DNA of 64,000 nt from Ectobacillus ponti (GCF_024294785.1 NZ_JANCLT010000006.1:62001-126000), one strand, 5' to 3'; counted from the first letter of the stretch, positions 35,263-44,478 are shown. Numbers and translations: made by a program. Notes: a model not told the origin generated them from the letters alone.

Positions 35263-36606
35263 GTGAGTAAGGTAAACAGTTTCCTAGAAGAAAAGGTTAT
35301 ACCGGTAGCCGGCCGCATTGCGGGGCAACGCCACCTGCAGGCGCTGCGTGATGGCATCCTGATGACAATGCCGCTGATCATTGTCGGTTCTGTATTTCTT
35401 GTCTTGGGTTATCTTCCGATTCCAGGATACAGTGATTTCATGGCACATACCTTCGGCGCCCAATGGCTGACGAAGCTGACGTACCCGGTTGGCGCAACCT
35501 TCGACATTATGGCCCTTATTGCTGCTTTCGCAATTGCTTATCGCCTGGCAGAGAAGTATAACGTGGATGCTTTGGCAGCGGGTGCGGTCTCCGTCGCAGC
35601 ATTCCTGCTGGCAACACCGTATCAAGTAGCTTTTACACCAGCAGGATCAAAGACAGCCGTGATGGTTGGCGGCGCTATTCCATCTGCTCTGATGGGAAGT
35701 AAAGGCCTTTTCGTAGCTATGCTGATTGCCATGCTGTCCACAGAAATTTATCGCTGGATTATTCAAAAAGACATTGTCATTAAAATGCCTGACGGTGTAC
35801 CGCCATCCGTAAGTAAATCCTTCGTTGCTTTAATTCCGGCGGCCGCAGTTCTGACAGTGATTTGGGTTCTGCGCTTGATTGTTGAGAACACATCCTTTGG
35901 AAGCTTGCACAACATTGTTGGCGAATTGCTGGGAAAACCGCTGGGACATCTTGCGGGAACCCTGCCGGGCATGATTGTAATCGTACTTGTACAAATGCTG
36001 CTCTGGTCTTGCGGCCTGCACGGCTCCTCCATTGTAAGCGGCGTTATGGCAGCAATTTGGCTGTCTGCGACAGATGAAAACCGTGTGGCTTTCCAAGCAG
36101 GTGATGCACTGCCGCACATTTTCACACAGCAATTCTTCGATAACTTTATCAATATCGGCGGCAGCGGCGCTACTCTTGGACTTGCACTTGCCATGCTTCT
36201 CCGTGCACGAAGTGAGCAATCCAAACAGCTCGGCAGACTGGCATTCGGTCCGGCGCTCTTTAACATTAATGAACCAATCATTTTCGGTATGCCGATTGTA
36301 ATGAATCCAATTATGATGGTACCGTTTATTCTCGGACCTGTTACTTCAGTTATTGTAACTTACTTCGCGATGAAAACAGGTATGGTGGCAAAGACAGCGG
36401 GTATCGCAGTTCCTTGGACAATGCCTCCAATCATCAGCGGATACATGGCAACGGGCGGCAAGATTTCCGGCGCAGTCATTCAGCTCGTCACAATTGCCAT
36501 CAACTTCTTAATCTACTATCCATTCTTCCGCATCATTGATAAGCAGAACCTGAAGATGGAGCAAGGTACAGATACGACCCCAACAAGCACTACAAAGGCT
36601 GGATAA
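35263..36606 (+). CDS. PTS lactose/cellobiose-family IIC permease
   Basis: This 447-residue membrane component translocates and positions the disaccharide; its N-terminus (VSKVNSFLEEKVIPVAGRIAGQRHLQALRDGILMTMPLIIVGS) is typical of CelB/LicC proteins, and the substrate-binding NEPIIFGMPIVMNP loop is present. I use GTG 35263, because the AAGGAGA site lies directly against the more upstream GTG 35254. Confidence 0.94.
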   Translation: MSKVNSFLEEKVIPVAGRIAGQRHLQALRDGILMTMPLIIVGSVFLVLGYLPIPGYSDFMAHTFGAQWLTKLTYPVGATFDIMALIAAFAIAYRLAEKYNVDALAAGAVSVAAFLLATPYQVAFTPAGSKTAVMVGGAIPSALMGSKGLFVAMLIAMLSTEIYRWIIQKDIVIKMPDGVPPSVSKSFVALIPAAAVLTVIWVLRLIVENTSFGSLHNIVGELLGKPLGHLAGTLPGMIVIVLVQMLLWSCGLHGSSIVSGVMAAIWLSATDENRVAFQAGDALPHIFTQQFFDNFINIGGSGATLGLALAMLLRARSEQSKQLGRLAFGPALFNINEPIIFGMPIVMNPIMMVPFILGPVTSVIVTYFAMKTGMVAKTAGIAVPWTMPPIISGYMATGGKISGAVIQLVTIAINFLIYYPFFRIIDKQNLKMEQGTDTTPTSTTKAG

Positions 36607-36711
36607 GAGAGGATGGGGCTGCGCTTCACGCAGGCCCCGCCCCTTCACAGAAAACTACACTTGGTGCAGGAATAGGGCCCAAAGAACAAAGCATATAGAG
36701 GAGAGATTACA

Positions 36712-37041
36712 ATGGAATCACTAGAAACTGCAATCTTCCAGCTGATTTTGCACGGCGGAAACGGAAGAAGCCTGGCGATGGAGGCCATCATCAGTGCAAA
36801 AGAAGGTGATTTCGCCAAAGCGAAGGAACTGCTGCAGCAGTCCGGCGAAGCGCTTGCTGAAGCACATCATGTGCAGACATCCTTCATTCAAGGCGAGATA
36901 CGCGGTGAAAAGGTGGAAGTCTCGCTCCTCATGATTCATGCACAAGATCATCTGATGAATGCAATGACAGTCAAGGATTTGGCGGCAGAGATTGTGGAAA
37001 TGCATGAGCGTCTTTCAAAACTTGGAGGTGTGATGGTATGA
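36712..37041 (+). CDS. PTS lactose/cellobiose-family IIA component
   Basis: This 109-residue helical protein forms the trimeric IIA of this PTS family; the phospho-His lies in AEAHHVQTSFIQGE, and the His/Asp in MIHAQDHLMNAM complete the site. It is followed with a 4-base overlap (ATGA) by the glucosidase gene. Confidence 0.95.
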   Translation: MESLETAIFQLILHGGNGRSLAMEAIISAKEGDFAKAKELLQQSGEALAEAHHVQTSFIQGEIRGEKVEVSLLMIHAQDHLMNAMTVKDLAAEIVEMHERLSKLGGVMV

Positions 37042-38366
37042 CAAAAGGAATTAAAATCGTAACAATTGGCGGCGGCTCCAGCTATACACCGGAGCTGGTT
37101 GAGGGCTTCATTAAAAGATATGATGAATTGCCAATCAGAGAGCTATGGCTTGTGGACATCCCAGAGGGACAGGAAAAGCTGAACATTGTTGGCGCACTGG
37201 CAAAGCGTATGGTGGAGAAGGCTGGTCTTCCGATTGAAGTGCACTTGACTTTGGACCGCCGCGCTGCGTTGAAGGATGCAGATTTTGTTACAACACAGTT
37301 CCGTGTCGGCCTGCTGGATGCGCGTGCCAAGGATGAAAGAATTCCGTTGAAATACGGCGTTATCGGCCAGGAAACAAACGGGCCAGGCGGATTGTTCAAG
37401 GGATTAAGAACCATTCCGGTCATTCTGGAGATTTGCAAGGATATAGAGGAGCTGTGTCCGGATGCGTGGCTGATCAACTTTACAAACCCGGCCGGTATGG
37501 TGACGGAAGCGGTGCTTCGTTACTCCAATATTCGAAAAGTTGTCGGCTTGTGCAATGTGCCAATCGGCATGCGCATGGGAATTGCCAAGGCACTGGATGT
37601 GGATGCTTCCCGCGTGCAGGTGGACTTCGCCGGCTTGAACCATATGGTATACGGTCTGAATGTGTACCTGGACGGAGTGTCCGTGCTGCCGCAGGTGGTT
37701 GAGGCAATGGCTGACCCATCCAATGCGATGACAATGAAAAACATTTCCGGCCTGTCTTGGGAGCCTGACTTTCTGCGCGGCCTCGGTGTAATCCCATGCG
37801 GGTACCACCGCTACTACTACAAGACGAGTGAAATGCTTGCCGAGGAGCTGGAAGCAGCTGAAACAAAGGGCACACGCGCCGAAGTGGTGAAGCAGGTGGA
37901 AAAAGAATTGTTTGAGCTGTACAAGGATCCAAATCTGGCAATCAAGCCGCCTCAGCTGGAAAAACGCGGAGGCGCGTATTACAGCGATGCAGCCTGCAAT
38001 TTAATCAATTCCATCTATAATGACAAGCGTGATATTCAGCCGGTAAACACGCGGAACAATGGTGCGATTGCCAGCATTGAGGACGATTCTGCGGTAGAGG
38101 TGAACTGCGTCATCACGAAGGAAGGCCCGAAGCCGATTGCTGTGGGCGACCTGCCGGTGGCTGTACGCGGGCTTGTTCAACAAATCAAGTCCTTTGAGCG
38201 TGTGGCGGCAGAGGCAGCAGTAACAGGTGACTACAACAAGGCACTGCTGGCGATGACCATTAACCCGCTCGTGCCGACAGACAAGATTGCCAAGGAAATT
38301 CTGGATGAAATGCTGGAAGCGCACAAAGAGTATCTGCCGCAGTTTTTTCAGCCGGTAGAGGCATAA
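37038..38366 (+). CDS. Family 4 glycosidase (6-phospho-beta-glucosidase, LicH/CelF-like)
   Basis: This 442-residue GH4 enzyme uses NAD+ and a divalent metal to cleave phosphorylated disaccharides. Marks are the NAD-binding IVTIGGGSSYTPELVEGF, metal-ligand Cys and His in GLCNVPIG and DFAGLNHMVYG, and the TNPAGMVTEAV segment. It hydrolyses the 6-phospho-beta-glucoside delivered by the PTS, giving glucose and glucose 6-phosphate. The ATG lies in the IIA stop region. Confidence 0.95.
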   Translation: MTKGIKIVTIGGGSSYTPELVEGFIKRYDELPIRELWLVDIPEGQEKLNIVGALAKRMVEKAGLPIEVHLTLDRRAALKDADFVTTQFRVGLLDARAKDERIPLKYGVIGQETNGPGGLFKGLRTIPVILEICKDIEELCPDAWLINFTNPAGMVTEAVLRYSNIRKVVGLCNVPIGMRMGIAKALDVDASRVQVDFAGLNHMVYGLNVYLDGVSVLPQVVEAMADPSNAMTMKNISGLSWEPDFLRGLGVIPCGYHRYYYKTSEMLAEELEAAETKGTRAEVVKQVEKELFELYKDPNLAIKPPQLEKRGGAYYSDAACNLINSIYNDKRDIQPVNTRNNGAIASIEDDSAVEVNCVITKEGPKPIAVGDLPVAVRGLVQQIKSFERVAAEAAVTGDYNKALLAMTINPLVPTDKIAKEILDEMLEAHKEYLPQFFQPVEA

Positions 38367-38368
38367 AG

Positions 38369-38403
38369 AAGCAGGGAAATCCGGGGTGCCGGATTTCCCT
38401 GCT
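38369..38403. terminator. Bidirectional terminator
   Basis: AGCAGGGAAATCCGG/CCGGATTTCCCTGCT stem followed by TTTTTG, between convergent GH4 and Mrp-type genes. Confidence 0.92.
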
Positions 38404-38409
38404 TTTTGT

Positions 38410-39144
38410 TCAAGAGGTCAGTCTGATAACATCATCGGCCAATTCCCGGTATTGTCTGCCAATCAAGGAGTCTTCATGGTAAATCCCAAGCGCCGGTGCT
38501 TCCTGTCCCGGGCGTTCAATCGGAAACTGTGCCAGCACCCGGCTGCGCAGACTTTCCGCGAGCTGCTTTCCGCCGTTTTCTCCAAACGGATACAGCGGCT
38601 TGTCGCAGCAGCCGCATTGAATATAGGACATGTTCTCCACCACACCCAATATCTCGTTTCCGGTCCGGGCAGTCATGGCCCCGGCGCGGAATGCCACTTC
38701 GGAAGCTGTTTCATGCGGTGTCGTAACCACAATTTCCCTCATATCCTTCACCAAATCATGCAAATCCAATGGAATATCCCCGGTTCCGGGCGGCAAATCA
38801 AACAGCAAATAGTCCAACTCGCCCCAATCTACCGTATGTAAAAAGGTCTTCAGCACACGCCCCAGCATGGGGCCCCGCATGACCACAGGCTGATTATCCA
38901 GCCGCAGAAACCCTGAGGACATCAGCTTCACCCCGAATTTTTCAATGGGCTGCAGGCGCTCCTGTACGGTTTCCGGCTCCATTCGCACCTCCATCATGCT
39001 GGGGATGCTGAATCCGTATATATCTGCATCGATGAGTCCCACCTTTTTGCCAAGACGGCTCAGTGAGACCGCCAGATTGGCAGATACAGTAGACTTGCCG
39101 ACCCCGCCTTTCCCGCTCACGATGGAAACATGCACAGGCTTCAT
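38410..39144 (-). CDS. Mrp/NBP35-type P-loop ATPase
   Basis: This 244-residue protein has a deviant Walker A GKGGVGKST, the DADIYG and FDLPPGTGD motifs, and CGCC near residue 177, as in Mrp/ApbC scaffold proteins that load or carry Fe-S clusters. It lacks the N-terminal DUF59 domain of larger SalA/Mrp proteins. Its divergent neighbour is the Fe-S-rich redox operon, so a role in maturing that complex is possible (inference). Confidence 0.9.
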   Translation of the reverse strand: MKPVHVSIVSGKGGVGKSTVSANLAVSLSRLGKKVGLIDADIYGFSIPSMMEVRMEPETVQERLQPIEKFGVKLMSSGFLRLDNQPVVMRGPMLGRVLKTFLHTVDWGELDYLLFDLPPGTGDIPLDLHDLVKDMREIVVTTPHETASEVAFRAGAMTARTGNEILGVVENMSYIQCGCCDKPLYPFGENGGKQLAESLRSRVLAQFPIERPGQEAPALGIYHEDSLIGRQYRELADDVIRLTS

Positions 39145-39277
39145 GTAAACTCCTCCTCTATCATGTGTGTTTTATCAGTATGGGCAGGATGCTTCAGATT
39201 TATCAAATTATGGAATAATACAGGCTGATGCAGACAGAATAAGGGTAATTACGCGATAGAGACAGGAGGGTTTTTGT

Positions 39278-40420
39278 ATGGAGGAAAATGCACGTTCGTA
39301 TCAAGCCTACACGGTGTCGGGCGGCACCTTCTCGGTCCGGGCGATGCGGAATGCGTTCATCGTGACCGTGCTGTTGTTCTTCTCAATTTACATTGGCTCA
39401 GAAGCATTCGGTTATTTTGACATGGCCCTGTATGGCTATTTGTGGGCCAGCATTCTCTGCTTTATTTTAATGACCATGCGCGTCACAGCTTGGACCCTGC
39501 GTCCGCCGGCGCGGCGGCTCTGGAAGCAAGGCTTTCGAATGTTCAGCAGCCCGAAAGGCTGGAAGTTCCTCTTCGGAACGCTGTACAACAATATCGGCGC
39601 CCAAAAGTTTATCTCACACCGCTCCTGGTACCGGTGGACACAGCATATGTGCATTTCCTGGGGGGTCATTCTCTCCTTTGCCATCACCTTCTCGCTTGTG
39701 TTCAGCTGGCTGCACTTTGAACTGGTAAGCTCCCGTACTTATCAGGTTGTCATGTTCGGCCTGCCGGTGTTCCGGATGCCGGTGGATTCCGTACTGGCCT
39801 TCATGATTTATCACGGTTTGAACTGGGCCGGAATTGCGGTCATTATCGGCAGCTTCATGGCGATTTACCGCCGGTACAAGGAGGAAAAGCAGCTTGTCGA
39901 GCAGTCCAAGGAGTATGATTTCTTTCCGCTCATTCTGCTCATTGCCATTTCGGTGACAGGATCGCTGCTGACGCTGTCCACTTATTTTATGGAAGGCACC
40001 TTCTATGTCGGCATCTCGCTGGCGCATCAGATTGTTGTCATCATTTTTCTGTTGTACTTTCCATTCGGGAAGTTCTGGCATATCCCGCTGCGTTTTCTGG
40101 CGGTTGTCATCCCTGCCTATCACGCGCTGGAGGAAGAGAAGCATTGCGCGCGCTGCGGGGTGAAATACGCGACAAAAACACAAATCAAGGACGTGCAGGA
40201 CGCCTTATCGCAGAGAAGATTGTCTGTACCGATTGAGCAGTCGCATTTGCACATGTCTGACTTGTGCTCGCAATGCCGCCGGGTGACAAACCGTTTGGCC
40301 GCCTTCGGTTCACCAGTGCACTTCGGGCAAGCTGATGTGCTGGTAAAGCCAAACGGACAAAATGGCCTCATATTACAGCAAGAGGGAGGAGTTAATGATG
40401 GGACACGCACAGAACGCTGA
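39278..40420 (+). CDS. NarI/HdrE-like membrane cytochrome b with Cys-rich tail
   Basis: This 380-residue protein has about six membrane spans. Histidines in TQHMCISWG, FMIYHGLNWAG, SLAHQIVVI and FGKFWHIPL sit where NarI-like di-haem b proteins carry their ligands. The cytoplasmic C-terminus holds two CxxC motifs (CARCG and CSQCR), possibly binding zinc or an Fe-S cluster. It likely exchanges electrons between menaquinone and the soluble subunits encoded downstream. The next gene starts within its 3' end. Family placement is by eye and moderate. Confidence 0.72.
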   Translation: MEENARSYQAYTVSGGTFSVRAMRNAFIVTVLLFFSIYIGSEAFGYFDMALYGYLWASILCFILMTMRVTAWTLRPPARRLWKQGFRMFSSPKGWKFLFGTLYNNIGAQKFISHRSWYRWTQHMCISWGVILSFAITFSLVFSWLHFELVSSRTYQVVMFGLPVFRMPVDSVLAFMIYHGLNWAGIAVIIGSFMAIYRRYKEEKQLVEQSKEYDFFPLILLIAISVTGSLLTLSTYFMEGTFYVGISLAHQIVVIIFLLYFPFGKFWHIPLRFLAVVIPAYHALEEEKHCARCGVKYATKTQIKDVQDALSQRRLSVPIEQSHLHMSDLCSQCRRVTNRLAAFGSPVHFGQADVLVKPNGQNGLILQQEGGVNDGTRTER

Positions 40421-42548
40421 TTACTCACAAAGAGCCTATGATGCAATTGAGAGGCAAGGGGAAAAAAATCTTGTGACGCACTGCTGCTTTTGCGGCATGC
40501 AGTGCGGCATGAATATCCGGGTCAGCACAGAAACGAATCAGGTGCTGGGCGTAGAGCCGCGCTATGACTTTCCGATGAATGGCGGACGCTTATGTCCAAA
40601 GGGCGTGTCAGCCTATCGGCAGGCCGAGCATGATGAACGTCTTATGCATCCGCTGATCCGCAAAAACGGGGAGCTGGTGGAGGCGACATGGGAGGAAGCA
40701 CTGGATCTCATTGTTTCTAAGATTCAAGAGATTCAAGGGAAGTACGGCAAGGATGCATTCGGCATCTACAGCGGCTCCTCCATGACAAATGAGAAGTGCT
40801 ATCTTGTCGGCAAGTTTGCCAGAATCGGCCTTGGCACGAAAAATATTGACTACAATGGACGCTATTGTATGTCCTCGGCCGCGGTAGGCTTCAACCAGAC
40901 AGTGGGCATTGACCGCGGCTCCACCAACCCCTGGTCCGATATTAAGTTTGCGGACGTGCTGCTGATTGCCGGCTCCAATACAGCAGAGTGCCATCCGCTG
41001 TCCATGCCGTACATATGGGGGGCCCGTGACCGCGGCGCGAAGCTCATTGTAGTGGATCCGCGCCAGACGAAAACGGCTCTTGTGTCGGATGTGCACCTCG
41101 ATGTGCGTCCGGGAACAGACATTGCGCTTGTCAACGGGCTCATTCATATCTTAATTAAGGAAAATATGATTGATCAGGAGTTTGTGCAAAATCATACGAA
41201 CGGTTTCGAAGAATTAAAGGAGCTGACAGCCTCCTATACGCCGGAACGAGTGGCGGATATTACAGGTGTCTCGGTTGAAAAAATTGAGGCGGCTGCCCGG
41301 ATGTTCGGACAGGCAAAAAACGGCATGGTCATGTTCGCACGCGGCATCGAGCAGCACTCCAATGGGTCCGACACAGTATCTAATTACGTCAACATGTGCC
41401 TGATCACGGGAAAAGTCGGACGCAAAGGCGCAGGCTTTGCCACCTTCACCGGCCAAGGAAACGGCCAGGGCGGCCGCGAGCACGGACAAAAGACGGACCA
41501 GCTGCCGGGCTACCGCAAAATTACGGATCCGGAAGCACGTGCTTACATCGCGAAGGTATGGGGTGTGGATGAAGCTGAAATTCCGGGGCCGGGCCTGTCT
41601 GCCTTCGAACTGCTGCAGTCGCTTGGCGAAGAGGTAAAGGGGCTGCTGCTCATTTGCAGCAATCCGATGGTGTCCGCGCCGACCGTCGGCAGTGTCAAGA
41701 CGTATCTGGAGAAGCTGGACTTCTTCGTCGCCATGGACATGTTCCTGTCAGAATCGGCAGAGCTTGCCGATGTTGTCCTGCCGTCCACCGTTTGGATTGA
41801 GGATACCGGGACGACGACAAATGTGGAAGGGCGTGTAATCCTGCTGCAAGGGCTGGACCGGACACCTGGGCAGTCCAAGCGCGATTGGAAGGTGCTTTGC
41901 GAAATCGCAGAACGCCTCGGACGCGGCAAGTATTTTCAATACGACTCGCCGGAGGACATTTTTGAGGAGCTGCGGATTGCCAGCAAGGATGGCAAAGCCG
42001 ACTATTCCGGCATCACCTACGAGAAGCTTGAGCGGATGCAGGGTGTGTTTTGGCCATGCCCGTCCGAGGAGCATGAAGGCACCCCTCGCTTATTTGAGGA
42101 TAAAAAATTCTTCTTTCCGGATGGCAAGGCCCGCATTCTTTCCTTTGAATACAAGGGTCCGAATGAAAAGGTTGACAAGGAATATCCCTATATCCTGACG
42201 ACCGGCCGGGTTGTCTACCACTATCTCAGCGGCAATCAGACGCGCCGGATTGAAGCGCTGCGCAAGCTGTGTCCGGAGCCGTATGTGGAAATCAATCCGG
42301 AAACAGCCCGCAAGCTGAACATCCGGGAGGGGGAAATGGTGCGCCTTGTCAGCCGCCGCGGCGATTTGACGGTGCCGGCCCGCGTGACGAAAATTATCCG
42401 CCCTGACACCTTCTTTGTGCCATACCATTGGGGCAAGACGATGGCCATCAACCATTTGACCAACCCGGCCTTGGATCCGAAGTCCAAAATTCCGGAATTC
42501 AAGGTATGCGCGGTCCGCATTGAAAAAACGGAACAGAGGAGAGCATAA
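40395..42548 (+). CDS. Molybdopterin oxidoreductase, assimilatory nitrate reductase (NasC/NapA)-like
   Basis: This enzyme of about 717 residues belongs to the DMSO-reductase family. It has an N-terminal 4Fe-4S site (CxxCxxxC, then Cys in LCPKG), a Cys in NGRYCMSSAAVGF at the position of the Mo ligand in Nas/Nap enzymes, and GSNTAECHP, DPRQTKTA and the C-terminal cofactor motifs (YLSGNQTRR, VPYHWG). No Tat signal is present, so it is cytoplasmic. It resembles NasC more than formate dehydrogenase, but no nitrite reductase gene follows. ATG 40395 or 40398, after AGGGAGGA. Substrate not proven. Confidence 0.85.
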   Translation: MMGHAQNADYSQRAYDAIERQGEKNLVTHCCFCGMQCGMNIRVSTETNQVLGVEPRYDFPMNGGRLCPKGVSAYRQAEHDERLMHPLIRKNGELVEATWEEALDLIVSKIQEIQGKYGKDAFGIYSGSSMTNEKCYLVGKFARIGLGTKNIDYNGRYCMSSAAVGFNQTVGIDRGSTNPWSDIKFADVLLIAGSNTAECHPLSMPYIWGARDRGAKLIVVDPRQTKTALVSDVHLDVRPGTDIALVNGLIHILIKENMIDQEFVQNHTNGFEELKELTASYTPERVADITGVSVEKIEAAARMFGQAKNGMVMFARGIEQHSNGSDTVSNYVNMCLITGKVGRKGAGFATFTGQGNGQGGREHGQKTDQLPGYRKITDPEARAYIAKVWGVDEAEIPGPGLSAFELLQSLGEEVKGLLLICSNPMVSAPTVGSVKTYLEKLDFFVAMDMFLSESAELADVVLPSTVWIEDTGTTTNVEGRVILLQGLDRTPGQSKRDWKVLCEIAERLGRGKYFQYDSPEDIFEELRIASKDGKADYSGITYEKLERMQGVFWPCPSEEHEGTPRLFEDKKFFFPDGKARILSFEYKGPNEKVDKEYPYILTTGRVVYHYLSGNQTRRIEALRKLCPEPYVEINPETARKLNIREGEMVRLVSRRGDLTVPARVTKIIRPDTFFVPYHWGKTMAINHLTNPALDPKSKIPEFKVCAVRIEKTEQRRA

Positions 42549-43117
42549 TGGCAAAGGTTCTATACATTGACTTCGAGAGATGCATTGCCTGCCGGGCTTG
42601 TATGATCGGCTGCGAGGAGTGCAGCGGCCATGATCATCTCTCCCGGATGTTTGTAGACCAGCTCATGCCGGGTGAAACGGTGGCTGCATCACCGACACCC
42701 TGCATGCATTGCTACACACCGGCCTGCGCCGAATCCTGCCCGGTGCAGGCCATCGGCATCACGAGCGACGGCGTTGTGCTGTCGGCCTCCCACGAAAAAT
42801 GCATCGGCTGCAAAAACTGTACATATGCCTGCCCATTCGGCATTCCGCGTGTGGATGATGAGCGGAAGCTGATGTATAAGTGCGATTTGTGCTATGACCG
42901 CACCTCCAAGGGACGTCCGCCGATGTGTGTCAGTGTATGTCCGACGGATACGATTCAGTTTTTGGAGGAAGAAGAGGTCAAGCGGAAATCCCGCAAACCG
43001 GTGCAGTTTGTTTGGAACTTTGGCGGCACGCTGATTGAAACAAGAACGGTGATTGGCATGCCGGATACGGAGACGCACAAGTACGGCTATTACGATCCAC
43101 AGGGTGACGAAAGATGA
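42548..43117 (+). CDS. Four-cluster ferredoxin subunit (DmsB/NrfC-like)
   Basis: This 189-residue protein has four Cys-rich motifs: CIACRACMIGC, CMHCYTPACAESC, CIGCKNCTYAC and CDLC...CVSVC, enough for four 4Fe-4S clusters, as in the electron-transfer subunits of Mo-enzyme complexes. It shares one base with the Mo subunit stop (TAATG), implying stoichiometric synthesis, and should connect the Mo subunit to the membrane cytochrome. Confidence 0.92.
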   Translation: MAKVLYIDFERCIACRACMIGCEECSGHDHLSRMFVDQLMPGETVAASPTPCMHCYTPACAESCPVQAIGITSDGVVLSASHEKCIGCKNCTYACPFGIPRVDDERKLMYKCDLCYDRTSKGRPPMCVSVCPTDTIQFLEEEEVKRKSRKPVQFVWNFGGTLIETRTVIGMPDTETHKYGYYDPQGDER

Positions 43118-43617
43118 AGAGACTCGATGAATTTTTACAAAAGGCAGCATTCAATGTACGGCGTGACAAGGAAATTGATTTGAACCGGAGAGGCTTTATT
43201 GTCTCCAGCCTGAGCCTGATGGGAGTCATGTTCGCTTCCTCCTTCCCGCTGGTGGCCCGCACACTGCATCAAAATTTGGAGGACCCGCCAAAAGGGATAA
43301 AGATTGCGGGCGCTGATGAGCTGAAGGTCGGCGACAGCAAGCCGTTCCATTACCCGGATGAGCATGAGCCATCGCTGTTAATTCGTATCTCCGAGGAGGA
43401 ATACCGGGCTTATAACATTAAATGCACGCATTTGCAGTGCCCCGTCTATTACGATAAGCCGAGCAACCAAATGGCATGTCCATGCCATAATGGCTATTTC
43501 TCTGTAGAAGATGGAAACGTACTGGCCGGACCGCCGCAGCGGCCGCTGACAGCCGTGCTGCTCGAAAAGCGCAATGACGGCATTTATGCGATGGGCTTGG
43601 ATGGCCGCAGCATGTAG
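43114..43617 (+). CDS. Rieske iron-sulfur protein with Tat-like N-terminus
   Basis: This 167-residue protein has both Rieske ligand motifs, CTHLQC and CPCHNG, near residues 108-132. The N-terminus carries NRRGFIVSSLSLMG, a twin-arginine signal-like sequence followed by a membrane span, so the domain should face outside. It overlaps the ferredoxin gene by four bases. Rieske plus Mo subunit recalls arsenite oxidase, but the Mo subunit is Nas-like, so the pairing is unusual. Confidence 0.92.
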   Translation: MKRLDEFLQKAAFNVRRDKEIDLNRRGFIVSSLSLMGVMFASSFPLVARTLHQNLEDPPKGIKIAGADELKVGDSKPFHYPDEHEPSLLIRISEEEYRAYNIKCTHLQCPVYYDKPSNQMACPCHNGYFSVEDGNVLAGPPQRPLTAVLLEKRNDGIYAMGLDGRSM

Positions 43618-43628
43618 GGGGTGAAAGG

Positions 43629-43823
43629 ATGAGAATGGCCTGGTGGATTTTCATGGCGCTGCTGGCAGTGCAAATTATTCTCGTGCAATACATGGTGGAG
43701 GTATATTTAGCCGAGCATTACCACCAACTCCCGTATTATGCGGGGGCACTCGGCTTCACGTTCATTTGTTCCTATATTACCTACAAGTTCTTCCAAAAGA
43801 CAAACCAGGTACGGGAAGAGTAA
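43629..43823 (+). CDS. Small two-span membrane protein of the redox operon
   Basis: A 64-residue protein with two hydrophobic segments (about 4-24 and 37-56) and a charged tail, no known family. It lies 11 bp after the Rieske gene with a GGGGGTGAAAGG ribosome site, so it is translated in the operon. It may be an assembly or anchoring subunit (inference). Confidence 0.7.
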   Translation: MRMAWWIFMALLAVQIILVQYMVEVYLAEHYHQLPYYAGALGFTFICSYITYKFFQKTNQVREE

Positions 43824-43836
43824 AGGAGAAGAGAAA

Positions 43837-44196
43837 ATGGAGAACAACGTATTTCAGCAAATTGGCGGTCAGGAGAAGCTGGGCATGATGGCGGCGGATC
43901 TTCATGATCGCATACAGGGAGATGCATCCCTGCAAGCCTTCTTTGGCGGACTGAGCCCGGAGCAGCAGCATGAGCATCAGCAGCGTTTGCTGACGATGGC
44001 GACGGGCGGCCCGCATGGATACAGCAGTGACGCTGTGGCGGAAGCCCATCGGAACATGGCGCAAAAGCATGAGCATTTCGATGCCATTGTCGGATACCTG
44101 CGTGATACGATGCAGGCGCATGGAGTCGAAGACCATCATCTGGCCCAAGTGATGAATCATGTGGCGGGGTATCGTCAGCATATTGTGAAGGAATAG
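43837..44196 (+). CDS. Truncated hemoglobin (group I)
   Basis: This 119-residue protein follows the trHbN pattern: FQQIGG, then DASLQAFF, the GGPHGYSS loop, the EAHRNM helix and KHEHF with the probable proximal His. Where group I globins usually have Tyr at B10 (FYER), this reads LHDR, so B10 appears to be His. I use ATG 43837, preceded by AAAGGAGAAG. Its place at the end of a Nas-like operon suggests scavenging nitric oxide made there (inference). Confidence 0.88.
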   Translation: MENNVFQQIGGQEKLGMMAADLHDRIQGDASLQAFFGGLSPEQQHEHQQRLLTMATGGPHGYSSDAVAEAHRNMAQKHEHFDAIVGYLRDTMQAHGVEDHHLAQVMNHVAGYRQHIVKE

Positions 44197-44218
44197 GGGG
44201 ATGCGTCCTCCTTTTTTC
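44195..44218 (+). terminator. Terminator of the redox operon
   Basis: AGGGGGA/TCCTCCT stem (one G-U pair), loop TGCG, then TTTTTT. The stem overlaps the globin stop codon. Confidence 0.8.
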
Positions 44219-44478
44219 TTTTGCAGGCGAAGCAATAAGGGGGGCCTTTCAAGCAGTTTTTGCGGATGTGGAGCAATTGCAAAAGGTTATAATAGGACAG
44301 TGCAAGAAAACTATGTTTTGTAAATTTGAAACAAAAAAGTAAAGAACTGAAGCGATTTGCTGGCCCAGACAGGTATAATAGGAAGAGAAGGACTCCTATG
44401 AATGTTGGAGCTGGGTGAAATCTTACATTTGGCCCATAATAAAATAAGTTCATAAGAACCCTATCTTGAAAAATTCAA
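44219..44478. other. Intergenic region, no gene seen
   Basis: About 260 bp without a coding signal. It contains two TATAATAGGA strings (44288 and 44374) that look like -10 boxes but have no -35 at the right distance. A convincing promoter follows at 44479-44507. Confidence 0.6.

Noticed and set aside
39145-39277. FNR box before the redox operon
   Set aside because: No TGTGA-N6-TCACA-like site is visible, so anaerobic control cannot be claimed.
40395-42548. Formate dehydrogenase assignment of the Mo enzyme
   Set aside because: The Mo-ligand neighbourhood (NGRYCMSSA) and the AECHP motif fit Nas/Nap enzymes better than the CHxPxxxGL type of formate dehydrogenases.
44288-44379. Extra promoters at two TATAATAGGA strings
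   Set aside because: Neither has a -35 at 16-18 bp, and a better promoter lies closer to pspA.
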